Shown: positions 1-6,664 of the stretch, one piece after another
How the letters are laid out: the number at the start of each line of letters is the position of its first letter
Position numbering within the stretch: position 1 is the stretch's first letter
Source of the DNA: Pseudoalteromonas sp. EB27
GTDB taxonomy: Bacteria > Pseudomonadota > Gammaproteobacteria > Enterobacterales > Alteromonadaceae
Direction of reading: 5' to 3'
Assembly: GCF_001974875.1 (NCBI RefSeq)
Contig: NZ_MTQD01000003.1
Coordinates: 1 to 64,000, forward strand
DNA: 64,000 bases
Translations under genes and position numbers: made by a program
The notes under the pieces: model-generated
Databases searched by the model: none
What the model was told of the DNA's origin: nothing
What the model saw: the letters and a program-made list of their open reading frames with translations, nothing else

Positions 1-57
1 GTTCACCTTTTATAAGTTCAGGCTCCCGCAACCACTGAAATAAATAAGAATGAAACG

Positions 58-80
58 ACACGCTTAAAGCGTGTTTTTTT
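58..80 (+). terminator. intrinsic terminator, repeat copy 1
   Basis: The perfect stem ACACGC/GCGTGT with loop TTAAA is followed directly by six further T. It lies about 25 bases after the CCA of the tRNA-like segment, where a tRNA terminator would be expected. Confidence 0.85.
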
Positions 81-108
81 ATGTCTAAAATTTGGTGTGT
101 ATATTGTG

Positions 109-164
109 GCTCATAACCCGAAGGTCGTCGGTTCGCTTTTTACAAACTCAGGCTCCCGCAACCA
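109..164 (+). pseudogene. truncated tRNA-fMet-like segment, copy 2
   Basis: The anticodon CAT, the 3' side of the anticodon stem and the variable loop match bacterial initiator tRNA. The T-loop is replaced by a longer AT-rich stretch, and the segment ends in CCGCAACCA. No D arm or 5' acceptor strand lies in front. Confidence 0.7.
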
Positions 165-187
165 CTGAAATAAATAAGAATGAAACG

Positions 188-210
188 ACACGCTTAAAGC
201 GTGTTTTTTT
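188..210 (+). terminator. intrinsic terminator, repeat copy 2
   Basis: Identical hairpin and T-run to the one at 58-80, exactly 130 bp downstream. Confidence 0.85.
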
Positions 211-238
211 ATGTCTAAAATTTGGTGTGTATATTGTG

Positions 239-294
239 GCTCATAACCCGAAGGTCGTCGGTTCACTTTTTACAAACTCAGGCTCCCGCAACCA
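239..294 (+). pseudogene. truncated tRNA-fMet-like segment, copy 3
   Basis: Same structure as the copy at 109-164, with one or two base changes in the expanded T-loop region. A TATATT hexamer ends a few bases before it, as in the other copies. Confidence 0.7.
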
Positions 295-317
295 CTGAAA
301 TAAATAAGAATGAAACG

Positions 318-340
318 ACACGCTTAAAGCGTGTTTTTTT
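318..340 (+). terminator. intrinsic terminator, repeat copy 3
   Basis: Identical hairpin and T-run to the one at 58-80, 260 bp downstream. The fourth copy (about 448-470) has mutations on the left side of the stem. Confidence 0.85.
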
Positions 341-368
341 ATGTCTAAAATTTGGTGTGTATATTGTG

Positions 369-424
369 GCTCATAACCCGAAGGTCGCCGGTTCACCTTT
401 TATAAGTTCAGGCTCCCGCAACCA
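369..424 (+). pseudogene. truncated tRNA-fMet-like segment, copy 4
   Basis: Same structure as the two preceding copies. Here the T-stem strand reads GCCGG, and the loop resembles the partial copy at positions 1-34. Confidence 0.7.
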
Positions 425-492
425 TTGAAATAAATAAGAATGGAACAACATACTTAAAGCGTGTTTTTTATACCTGAAATTTGATGAGTGTG

Positions 493-580
493 GTGATTTA
501 GCTTATAGGTTAAAGATCGTCTTCACAGCATGAGGCATTCACTACTCATAAGCACAAGCTCCCGCCTCCCTGAGATACAC
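493..580 (+). repeat. strongly decayed fifth copy of the tRNA-fMet-like unit
   Basis: The segment GCTTATAGGTTAAAGATCGT followed by CTTCAC and, after an enlarged loop, AAGCTCCCGCCTCC aligns with GCTCATAACCCGAAGGTCGT, GGTTCAC and GGCTCCCGCAACCA of the upstream units. It looks like an older copy that has drifted and gained about 15 bases. Assignment rests on eye alignment. Confidence 0.5.
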
Positions 581-679
581 TTAACAAAAGTTATAAACGA
601 CTTAAAATAAATCGTTATTACTTAAAACTTTGTTTAGTTTGTGTTAAAACGGCACAAATATTTTTGGGTTGTTACAAAT

Positions 680-1294
680 ATGACTGAACTTTACCACTGG
701 TTTGATTTAATAGGTATTGCGGTGTTTGCTGTATCGGGCACTTTACTAGCGTACGAAAAAAAAATGGATGGCTTTGGGGTCGTAGTTTTAGCGACGGTAA
801 CTGCTATTGGTGGTGGTACAGTGCGAGATCTAATTTTAGATGTTCCTGTCTTTTGGTTACAAGATCAAAGTTACTTTTTTGCCATACTAGCTTCAGTATT
901 TGTTACAACGCGCCTTATAAATAAGCAAAAGCCGATACCTCATTATATTTTACAAACAGCGGATGCGTTTGGTTTAGCTTTTTTTGCAGTAATGGGGGCA
1001 CAAAAAGCGCAGCTTGTTGGTATGCCCGATATGACTGCGGTAATTATGGCTGTAATTACAGGCTGCTTTGGTGGATTAATTCGAGATGTGCTTGCACGCG
1101 AAATCCCTATGCTATTAAAAGGTGAGCTTTACGCTATTACCTGTATAGCGGGTGGCACTGTTTATACGCTTGGCATTAGTTTTTCGTTAGCAACCGAAAT
1201 GGCGATGGTATTAGGTATGTTAATGACCTTATTACTTCGTTTGGCTGCTATAAAATGGCAAATCACATTACACGTTTTTAAATATCCTGACTAA
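680..1294 (+). CDS. trimeric intracellular cation channel (TRIC/UPF0126) family protein
   Basis: A 204-residue inner-membrane protein of the YicG/UPF0126 family, prokaryotic relatives of TRIC K+ channels. Two similar halves of three helices each carry glycine-rich kinks: IGGGTVRDLIL in the first half and CFGGLIRDVLA in the second, the family signature. About seven hydrophobic segments cover the whole chain. The open frame extends to a GTG at 641, but family members start close to the DLIGIAVFAVSG helix, so the ATG at 680 is preferred. No strong ribosome binding site marks either start. It lies just upstream of split comM with a small hairpin (TGGTGT/ACACCA, about 1297-1312) between them. The physiological ion and role are unknown. 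Confidence 0.85.
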   Translation: MTELYHWFDLIGIAVFAVSGTLLAYEKKMDGFGVVVLATVTAIGGGTVRDLILDVPVFWLQDQSYFFAILASVFVTTRLINKQKPIPHYILQTADAFGLAFFAVMGAQKAQLVGMPDMTAVIMAVITGCFGGLIRDVLAREIPMLLKGELYAITCIAGGTVYTLGISFSLATEMAMVLGMLMTLLLRLAAIKWQITLHVFKYPD

Positions 1295-1328
1295 ACTGGT
1301 GTAATCACACCATTTACTAGGATAAGGA

Positions 1329-1982
1329 ATGTCGTTAGCTCGTATATTTTCTCGTGCTCAAGTGGGTATAAATGCCCCTGAAGTTATTGTAGAAGTTCAC
1401 CTAGGCAATGGGTTACCCGCTTTTCATATTGTAGGCCTGCCCGAAGCGTCCGTTAAAGAATCAAAAGACAGAGTGCGTAGCGCACTCGAAAACTCTCAAT
1501 TTGGTTTTCCCGACCAACGAATAACCGTAAATTTAGCCCCAGCTGACTTGCCAAAAGATGGTGGCCGGTTTGATCTTGCTATTGCGGTGGGTATTTTAGT
1601 CGCCTCTGGGCAAATAGTGTGCCCTGATATTCATAAGTACGAGTTTTATGGTGAGCTTGCTCTTAATGGTGAGGTGCGTGGTGTAAACGCTATTTTACCT
1701 TCGGTACTTGCTGCAAAAGAGCAAGATCGTTGCTGCTTTTTACCTCTTGCAAACGACAGCCTAGCAAGCCTAGTTAATGGCGTTAAACGCAAAGCCGTAA
1801 GCTCTATTCAAGAAGTGTGGGGGGATTTACTTAATCAACAACCCTTACCATTAAATATAGAGTATCCCGACTGCACACAAGCCCCTGACTTTTTACTCGA
1901 TTTAAGCGATGTGAAAGGTCAGCCCGGTGCAAAGCGAGTACTCGAAATTGCTGCAGCTGGCGGGCATAATTTACTTAATTAA
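1329..1982 (+). pseudogene. comM: ComM/YifB Mg-chelatase-like AAA+ helicase, N-terminal part (interrupted)
   Basis: This is the N-terminal 215 native codons of ComM, the hexameric helicase that promotes branch migration during natural transformation. It contains the Lon-protease-like S5 domain of the family (start MSLARIFSRAQVG, then GLPEASVKESKDRVRSAL and PADLPKDGGRFDLAIAVG). The frame reaches the Mg-chelatase domain (DVKGQPGAKRVLEIAAAGGH), then crosses attL and stops two codons later, just before the Walker A motif. AGGATAAGG six bases upstream of the ATG is a good ribosome binding site. The rest of the gene lies at 9805-10671. Precise excision would give one frame of about 503 codons, the usual length for the family, so no coding sequence has been lost. 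Confidence 0.95.
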
Positions 1983-1999
1983 ATGTCTAATAGACCCAT
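1974..1999 (+). other. attL, left junction of serine-integrase island in comM
   Basis: comM sequence (CATAATTTA) meets the 2-bp core CT (1974-1975), followed by the island arm TAATTAAATGT and CTAATAGACCCAT (1987-1999). The last 13 bases are the exact reverse complement of 9781-9793 at the other end, and both lie 11 bases from the CT. The junction was placed by rebuilding the conserved ComM peptide HNLLFLGPPGTGKS from the two flanks. The crossover dinucleotide is inferred from the only bases the two junctions share in register. Confidence 0.85.
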
Positions 2000-2076
2000 A
2001 AAGTATTTAAAGTAAATATTAGAGAATTACTTTAATATAAGTAGCAAAGGATTAGCAGAAAGAAGACAGGACTATT

Positions 2077-2922
2077 ATGATTTGGGCTATATACGTGTCA
2101 GACAAACCACATTCACGAATTAACTTCCCGATTGGGATGAGCAATGGTGTATGGGGTGTCCATGATACGAAAAAAGATTCAATCTCTAAGGTTAAAGTAG
2201 GGGATATAGTATCCTTTGTTTATTCAATTTCATGGTTAAAAGCAGAGGGTAAACCACCTAGAGGCTTCTCTCGGGTCAGTAAAGAAAATGTACATAACTT
2301 TAGAGGTGTTGTGCAGCAGCTCATTACAGGAAAGGTTACAAGGTCTTACTACTCTTCGGAGGCTGAGGTGTGGCCTGATGATAAATACCCCCATAGATTT
2401 GATTTTGAAATTATCGAACGGCATGAAGGTGGGGTCTACTTCGGTGATGAATTTTTCCACAATGATTTCGTTGAAGCTGTGCGTTATTCAGCGTGTACGC
2501 AAGGCTCTATTACTCCCGTATCTAATATCGAACAACTTACTGAAATTAAGGTGGTTGAAGATAATGAAGAGGTCTCTGAAGAGCATTCAGGACATGAGGG
2601 AAAGCCTATATGGCGGCTGCATAAATCACGAGAAAGAGACTCAAAATTAGTACGAAAAAAGAAAGAAGAAGCCCTAAAAAATGCGGGTAAACTTGAGTGT
2701 GAAGTTTGCCAAATGGACTTTGAGAAAACGTATGGAGCAATCGGTTATGGATTTGCGGAGTGCCATCATGTTAACCCTCTAGCCTTCAGAAATGAGAATG
2801 AAGAAACTAAGCTTAAAGAGTTGGCAATCTTATGTGCTAATTGCCACCGAATGATTCATCGCCAAAAGCCGTGGATGTCCATCTCAGAGTTACGGAAAGT
2901 TTATAATGAGCAAAACAATTAA
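2077..2922 (+). CDS. EVE-HNH modification-dependent restriction endonuclease (putative)
   Basis: A protein of 281 residues. Residues 1-150 look like an EVE (PUA-fold) domain: MIWAIYVSDK at the start, NGVWGVHD near 23-30, then KVKVGDIVSF at 38-47. The C-terminal part is an HNH nuclease: C208-x2-C211, the ECHHVNPL motif with H230 and H231, LCANCHRMIH with C253, N255, C256 and H257, and H261. The two cysteine pairs would bind a structural zinc. EVE-HNH enzymes are known to cut DNA containing modified cytosine (5mC, 5hmC), so restriction of modified phage DNA is the likely role. The stop overlaps the start of the MazG-like gene by 17 bp, implying translational coupling. Actual base specificity cannot be read from the sequence. 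Confidence 0.75.
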   Translation: MIWAIYVSDKPHSRINFPIGMSNGVWGVHDTKKDSISKVKVGDIVSFVYSISWLKAEGKPPRGFSRVSKENVHNFRGVVQQLITGKVTRSYYSSEAEVWPDDKYPHRFDFEIIERHEGGVYFGDEFFHNDFVEAVRYSACTQGSITPVSNIEQLTEIKVVEDNEEVSEEHSGHEGKPIWRLHKSRERDSKLVRKKKEEALKNAGKLECEVCQMDFEKTYGAIGYGFAECHHVNPLAFRNENEETKLKELAILCANCHRMIHRQKPWMSISELRKVYNEQNN

Positions 2923-3259
2923 AGACATACAAAATAACTTGAAAGACTTTGCTATCGAAAGGGACTGGGAGCAGTTCCACTCCCCCAAAAACCTCAGTAT
3001 GGCTTTAGCTGTAGAGGTTAGTGAGCTACAGGAGCACTTTCAATGGTTAACAGAAGAGCAGTCTTACTTAGAAGGTAATGAGGTTACAAAGGAGGCGGTG
3101 CAAGAAGAGCTTGCGGATGTTTTTCTGTATTTGGTTAGGCTTTGTGACCAATTAGATGTAGATATTATTGAATCGGCTAATAAGAAAATCAAAGTAAACG
3201 CTGCTAAGTACCCTACTGAGCTTTGTATGGGGAAGTCTTTAAAATATAACCAGCTTTAA
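2906..3259 (+). CDS. MazG-like / dCTPase-type nucleotide pyrophosphohydrolase
   Basis: A 117-residue all-alpha NTP-PPase of the MazG/RS21-C6 type, hydrolysing (d)NTPs to the monophosphate and PPi. The Mg-binding pattern is complete: E37-x2-E40 in the AVEVSELQEHFQW helix and E68-x2-D71 in QEELADVFLYL. W21 and the HSPKNL loop at 25-30 form the nucleobase pocket, and N98/K101 (KVNAAKYP) close the signature. The HSPKNL-EVSEL arrangement is typical of the DCTPP1-like branch, whose best known members act on dCTP and 5-methyl-dCTP. It overlaps the EVE-HNH gene, so a joint role is plausible: one protein removing modified nucleotides and one cutting modified DNA. That pairing is an inference; a housekeeping-like function remains possible. 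Confidence 0.8.
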   Translation: MSKTIKDIQNNLKDFAIERDWEQFHSPKNLSMALAVEVSELQEHFQWLTEEQSYLEGNEVTKEAVQEELADVFLYLVRLCDQLDVDIIESANKKIKVNAAKYPTELCMGKSLKYNQL

Positions 3260-3337
3260 ATTGTGTAGGGGTTATTAGTCATAACTCTTTCGATAGAAGG
3301 GTAATTTTATAATGAAAACGCTGATGGAATTTTAAAA

Positions 3338-4039
3338 GTGAGGTGCTTACTTCTTCTATTACTAACTTTATTGTCGGTTAACTCAACATGCGCACATTTC
3401 ATCCCCAGCTCTTGGACTAAAGCTAAGCAGTTGGCTAGGGATGTAGTTTACTCCGATAATGCTATTACACAGTATTGTGGATGTTCGTATGAGCCTAAAG
3501 GAGTTAGTGGTGGCGTCGTAGATACGGTTTCATGTGGTTATGACGGCTCTAATATAAAGCATCGTAATGCTATAAATGTTCTTGATTGGGAGCATGTTGT
3601 GCCTGCCTCTTTGACACCAGCTAAAGAAATGAATTGTTGGGTTAATGGCAGTCGTAATATATGCGAAAGAACTTCTAAAGAGGCTAAAGCTATCATTTTT
3701 GACCTTCATAACCTCGTACCATCAATAGGGCAAACTAATCGAATCAGGTCTAACTCAAGGTATGGGATTATCGAAGGGGAAGAGCAAAAGCTGGGTTTAT
3801 GTGATTTTGAATGGTCTAAAGGTATTACTGAACCGTCGGAACGAATTCGAGGTGAATTGGCTAGAGTGTGGTTGTATATGAGTTATAGACACAATGTCGT
3901 TATGCCTGAAGGTGAGCGCCTAATGTTTCTTAGGTGGTCTCTTAGTGACCCTCCTGATGAGTGGGAATATACTAGGAATGCTAGGATTAAGGAGCTTCAA
4001 GGTAACTCTAATATATTCATCGATATGTTTAAATATTAG
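3338..4039 (+). CDS. secreted endonuclease I (EndA/Dns/IdeA-like DNase)
   Basis: A 233-residue His-Me-finger DNase of the endonuclease I family, which degrades DNA non-specifically in the periplasm or medium. Residues 1-19 are a signal peptide (basic start, seven leucines, cleavage likely after STCA). The catalytic region reads LDWEHVVPAS (E85 metal ligand, H86 general base) and FDLHNLVPSIGQTNRIRSN with N134 as the second metal ligand. Cysteines at 47, 49, 66, 100, 109 and 155 fit the disulphides of Vibrio homologues. The start is a GTG at 3338. A better Shine-Dalgarno (GAAGGG, 3295-3300) serves an ATG at 3312 whose frame stops after seven codons, so the true start or a frameshift is open. 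DNases of this family on Vibrio integrative elements (IdeA) block natural transformation. Confidence 0.85.
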   Translation: MRCLLLLLLTLLSVNSTCAHFIPSSWTKAKQLARDVVYSDNAITQYCGCSYEPKGVSGGVVDTVSCGYDGSNIKHRNAINVLDWEHVVPASLTPAKEMNCWVNGSRNICERTSKEAKAIIFDLHNLVPSIGQTNRIRSNSRYGIIEGEEQKLGLCDFEWSKGITEPSERIRGELARVWLYMSYRHNVVMPEGERLMFLRWSLSDPPDEWEYTRNARIKELQGNSNIFIDMFKY

Positions 4040-4235
4040 TTTAATTGAGCAGTAAATCGTGACGAGTGACGTTAATAGCCTAGCGAGCATTCATTAGATA
4101 AGTGATTACTTAGTGTTTGTTCGTGTTAGCTGTTAACACCTGAAGAGGCATCTTATACAACACTATACGAGTTTATACTGTAAGCTTATCGAGCATAAGT
4201 TTGAATATAATCAGGTTTACTGCATGGTTCGGAAA

Positions 4236-4270
4236 CCCCTGTAGGCCTTATATATAAAGACCTGCAGAGG
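4236..4270 (-). terminator. probable terminator of the minus-strand HNH-like gene
   Basis: A 14-bp stem (4236-4249 with 4257-4270) and 7-base AT loop lies 34 bp past the stop of the minus-strand gene. Read on the minus strand, two of the three non-Watson-Crick positions become G-U pairs, which favours that direction. The following T-run is short (TTT), so efficiency is uncertain. Confidence 0.5.
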
Positions 4271-4303
4271 AATTCTTATGTATAACTATAGGATAGGGCT
4301 GAA

Positions 4304-5182
4304 CTAGAACGCAGCGACTTCCTTCTCTAGTTGCTTTCTAGCTTCTTTCGCCATTTTGACTCGCTCATGAGGTAATGTGAAGTCATACTCAATCATTGAG
4401 TTGTCACATTGAGTGCCATGTTGAGCCAGTTCTTTAAGAGCTAACGTACCACCAACCTTAAAAAACGTGTCATAGACTCCATTGGCTAGGCGCTCTATGG
4501 TTTGTGGCGGGTGATTTGTAATTGTTTGAGTTACAGGGTACCCAAGCCTCTTTAGCTCTTTAGAAAGTGTCGTTGATATATTTACCCCACTAGATGTGAA
4601 CTCTGTTAAAGCCTCTCCTTTTTTTTGAGGTATTAAGCAAAACTCAGCAGCTAGTAAAGGTAAGTTGTAACGCTCACGACATATGTCTTTAAAGTTGCTG
4701 TCAGTTATGTTTTCACCTTTAAGTACGGATTGTTTAGAGGTAAATGGGAAGGGAAGGTTTGAATGCTCTCTGTTGAGTTTTGCAGGTGCAATCATTAGAT
4801 TAGCGTATGTGAGTTTACCTACAAGTTCTCCTTCCCCTTTGATTGGGTCGATATGGCATAGGTGGTAATCGTAGGTTTTAGTAACCTCTTGACCATCACT
4901 TTTAAATCCGCATGCTTGACGGTAGAATTTCCATAGGTGGAGTAGTGCTCTTAGCTCATTGGTATCACTAGGTATTGAGTTAGTGCATTGGCGCTGGAAA
5001 GCTCTTCGTAGCCACTGACCAAAAGAGCTACTAAAGAATTTATAGTCTATAGTCTTGGAATGGCAGTCTTGGCATATCTTAATGGTAGAGCGGCGTTGCT
5101 TACCTGTAATTGGATTGGTTGTGAGGGCTTTTACCCTGCGTTTACCGCACTCTTTACAGGTAACAACCTGTTGTTTTGACAT
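4304..5182 (-). CDS. zinc-ribbon HNH-like nuclease, uncharacterised
   Basis: This 292-residue protein belongs to no family I can name. Residues 9-40 form a probable zinc ribbon (C9-x2-C12 and C37-x2-C40, with a basic loop KQRRSTIKICQDC). Residues 105-142 resemble an HNH nuclease core: YHLCHIDPIKGEG (H110, D112), then LTYANLMIAP (N128), then KLNREHSN (H140). The rest is helical, with a lysine-rich tail. The gene is on the opposite strand to the EVE-HNH, MazG and EndA genes, and 105 bp separate its start from the resolvase stop upstream, so the two may be cotranscribed. It could be a nuclease helping mobility, or a defence or homing enzyme. The HNH reading is by eye and should be treated as tentative. 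Confidence 0.5.
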   Translation of the reverse strand: MSKQQVVTCKECGKRRVKALTTNPITGKQRRSTIKICQDCHSKTIDYKFFSSSFGQWLRRAFQRQCTNSIPSDTNELRALLHLWKFYRQACGFKSDGQEVTKTYDYHLCHIDPIKGEGELVGKLTYANLMIAPAKLNREHSNLPFPFTSKQSVLKGENITDSNFKDICRERYNLPLLAAEFCLIPQKKGEALTEFTSSGVNISTTLSKELKRLGYPVTQTITNHPPQTIERLANGVYDTFFKVGGTLALKELAQHGTQCDNSMIEYDFTLPHERVKMAKEARKQLEKEVAAF

Positions 5183-5287
5183 TAATATGATTCCTTAATT
5201 GTCTTTATGTTTGATGCACAAATGAATTAGCGAACGATTCAAACTTACGTATCGCTGTGCTGATATGGTGATTTTTGAGGGAATGAG

Positions 5288-5854
5288 CTATTTGCTATTC
5301 TTAGACTCTTTTATAATGCGACTTACTGAGCTTACTGCAATATTGTGCTTTGAGGCTGTTTTACGTACTGAAAGGCCGTTGTTGATGTCTCTCATTATCT
5401 CTTGTCTATCTATGCTCGCACTACGACCTTTATAAAGACCTTTCTGCTTTGCGGCCTCAATACCTTCACGCTGTCGCTCTAATATAAGTTCACGTTCAAA
5501 TTGAGCTACTGCACCCAACATGGTAAGCATTAAGTTATTCATTGAGTTTTCACCACCAGCGGAAAAGGTTAAGTTTTCCTTTATAAACCTGATGCTTACA
5601 CCTTTTGATTTAAGGCTTTCGACAATCTCTAAGAGGTCTTTCGTATTACGTGCCAGCCTATCCATAGAGTGAACAACAACCTCGTCACCCTCACGAACAT
5701 GATTAAGCATAGCGTTAAGTTGGGGGCGCTCAGTGCTCTTTGCTGAGGCTTTCTCAATAAATTCCTTGTCATAGCTTACATTCACAAGTTGTCTGTCAGT
5801 GGATTGCTGAGAGGACGAGACACGAATATATGCGACTGTTTGATGCTTACTCAT
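5288..5854 (-). CDS. serine resolvase/invertase family recombinase
   Basis: A 188-residue small serine recombinase (Tn3 resolvase/Hin type). The N-terminal catalytic domain has YIRVSSSQQSTDRQ with catalytic S13 and R11, then SMDRLARNTKDLLEIV holding the paired active-site arginines, and the long E helix AQFERELILERQREGIEAAK. A C-terminal helix-turn-helix follows (LSVRKTASKHNIAVSSVSRI). Length and order are normal for the family and no key residue is missing. Within the island it could resolve multimers, invert a segment or remain from an older transposon. No inverted repeats of a Tn3-type transposon were seen. A motif like the attP arm lies just upstream of its start at 5876-5893. Confidence 0.9.
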   Translation of the reverse strand: MSKHQTVAYIRVSSSQQSTDRQLVNVSYDKEFIEKASAKSTERPQLNAMLNHVREGDEVVVHSMDRLARNTKDLLEIVESLKSKGVSIRFIKENLTFSAGGENSMNNLMLTMLGAVAQFERELILERQREGIEAAKQKGLYKGRSASIDRQEIMRDINNGLSVRKTASKHNIAVSSVSRIIKESKNSK

Positions 5855-5875
5855 TATGAGTGTGTTCCTTTATAA

Positions 5876-5893
5876 GTCTAAGACCCATAAATG
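5876..5893. promoter_or_regulatory. att-arm-like motif upstream of the resolvase gene
   Basis: GTCTAAGACCCATAAATG resembles the attL arm GTCTAATAGACCCATAAAG (1985-2003) apart from a 2-bp deletion and the last bases. It sits 22 bp upstream of the resolvase start. It might be a resolvase site, a regulatory site or chance. Confidence 0.3.
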
Positions 5894-6147
5894 ATATCGT
5901 GCCGATAATAATAAATCAACTTTAATGGGAACGGTTTTGTGTTCTTTTGAGTGTACTCATTTAGTATACCTTTATAGGCACATTATATAAGTAAGCTGGG
6001 GGGGGTAAACAGAGGTGGATTGAGCGAACAAGCTGAGATATATAAAGTTAGTCTAACTTTGTTATCAAACTCACTACTGCAACATTCATTTACAAATCAA
6101 TAGGTTATGTGTATATTGTTGTGAATTGTATTGAAGGGGTTATAGTT

Positions 6148-6513
6148 ATGACTAAATCAGAAAAAGCGCAAAAGATTAAATCTTACCTTTGTAGTGGTGA
6201 CGATAAGTGGCTCTCATATGATTCAACCTTAAAGGGTTGTATCGGTTTTAAAGTTGATGGATTAGCAAGGGTAATTAAAATCTCCTCATATTCTTCTGTC
6301 ACTAGCGGGTACGAAGAGGTAGCTAGAGAGGTTAAGAATGCAGGCTTAGACCATGGGCGATGCTTGGAAGTCGTTGATAATTACCTTAGGGTGGCTCGAG
6401 AGCGTCGGGAGTCGTTTGAGCAGCTCAGAAGAGAGTTGAATGAGGTGTTTGAAGAGAAGGTTCAGCAGCGTGTGGATAAGGCGTTACAAGGGCAGCGAGA
6501 GAGCAGCTGTTGA
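6148..6513 (+). CDS. uncharacterised island protein with C-terminal coiled coil
   Basis: A protein of 121 residues if started at the ATG at 6148, which has GAAGGGG about 12 bases upstream. The frame extends to an ATG at 6109 with no clear binding site. I do not recognise the family. The N-terminal half is mixed alpha/beta with a short hydrophobic run (LKGCIGFKVDG). The C-terminal half (from about residue 75) is strongly charged and heptad-like (LRVARERRESFEQLRRELNEVFEEKVQQ), suggesting a coiled coil and oligomerisation. It is the only plus-strand gene in the middle of the island, between the resolvase (divergent) and the Pycsar pair (convergent). A regulator, directionality factor or defence accessory is possible; nothing in the sequence decides. 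Confidence 0.55.
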   Translation: MTKSEKAQKIKSYLCSGDDKWLSYDSTLKGCIGFKVDGLARVIKISSYSSVTSGYEEVAREVKNAGLDHGRCLEVVDNYLRVARERRESFEQLRRELNEVFEEKVQQRVDKALQGQRESSC

Positions 6514-6531
6514 ATATCAATATAATAATAC

Positions 6532-6607
6532 TTAGCGATTTAGCCTAAAAATCAAACTTTTCAAAACAACGTTTTGTTCAAAAAGCATGGTACGACGCAA
6601 TCGCTAA
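6532..6607. terminator. nested inverted repeat between convergent island genes
   Basis: The perfect 9-bp inverted repeat TTAGCGATT (6532-6540) and AATCGCTAA (6599-6607) encloses the hairpin CAAAAC/GTTTTG with loop AAC. It lies between the plus-strand gene ending at 6513 and the minus-strand cyclase ending at 6665, so a bidirectional termination role is reasonable. A recombination hairpin cannot be ruled out. Confidence 0.35.
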
Positions 6608-6664
6608 CTTTATCTATTACCTCCGACCCTCCCCCGCAGCGTGGTGTGGTGCCAAAGCTTTATT

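Larger units (their letters stand above)
1..470 (+). repeat. 130-bp tandem repeat array with tRNA-fMet 3' halves and terminators
   Basis: The landmark GGCTCCCGCAACCA recurs at 21, 151, 281 and 411, a constant period of 130 bp, and the units are almost identical. Each complete unit holds an AT-rich stretch, a segment matching the 3' half of initiator tRNA-fMet (GCTCATAACCCGAAGG, then GTCGTCGGTTC), an expanded T-loop region, CCGCAACCA, and a hairpin followed by seven T. The first copy is cut by the window edge and the fourth has a decayed terminator. The 5' halves of the tRNA (acceptor and D arm) are absent, so these are not functional tRNAs. The array probably continues upstream of the window, perhaps to intact tRNA-fMet genes. 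Confidence 0.85.

Noticed and set aside
92..428. Two overlapping 68-residue open frames in the leading repeats
   Set aside because: They read across tRNA-like segments and terminators, are near copies of each other because the DNA repeats, and have no ribosome binding site.
1..470. Possible CRISPR array
   Set aside because: The repeat unit is 130 bp with no unique spacers; the variable bases are a few point changes inside the unit.
5995..6006. Run of eight G upstream of the coiled-coil gene as phase-variation tract
   Set aside because: It lies over 130 bp from the chosen start and outside any reading frame or recognisable promoter spacer.
6532..6607. Integron attC site
   Set aside because: The inverted repeat and inner hairpin are suggestive, but the RYYYAAC/GTTRRRY core sites in the right order are not found, and no integron integrase is present.
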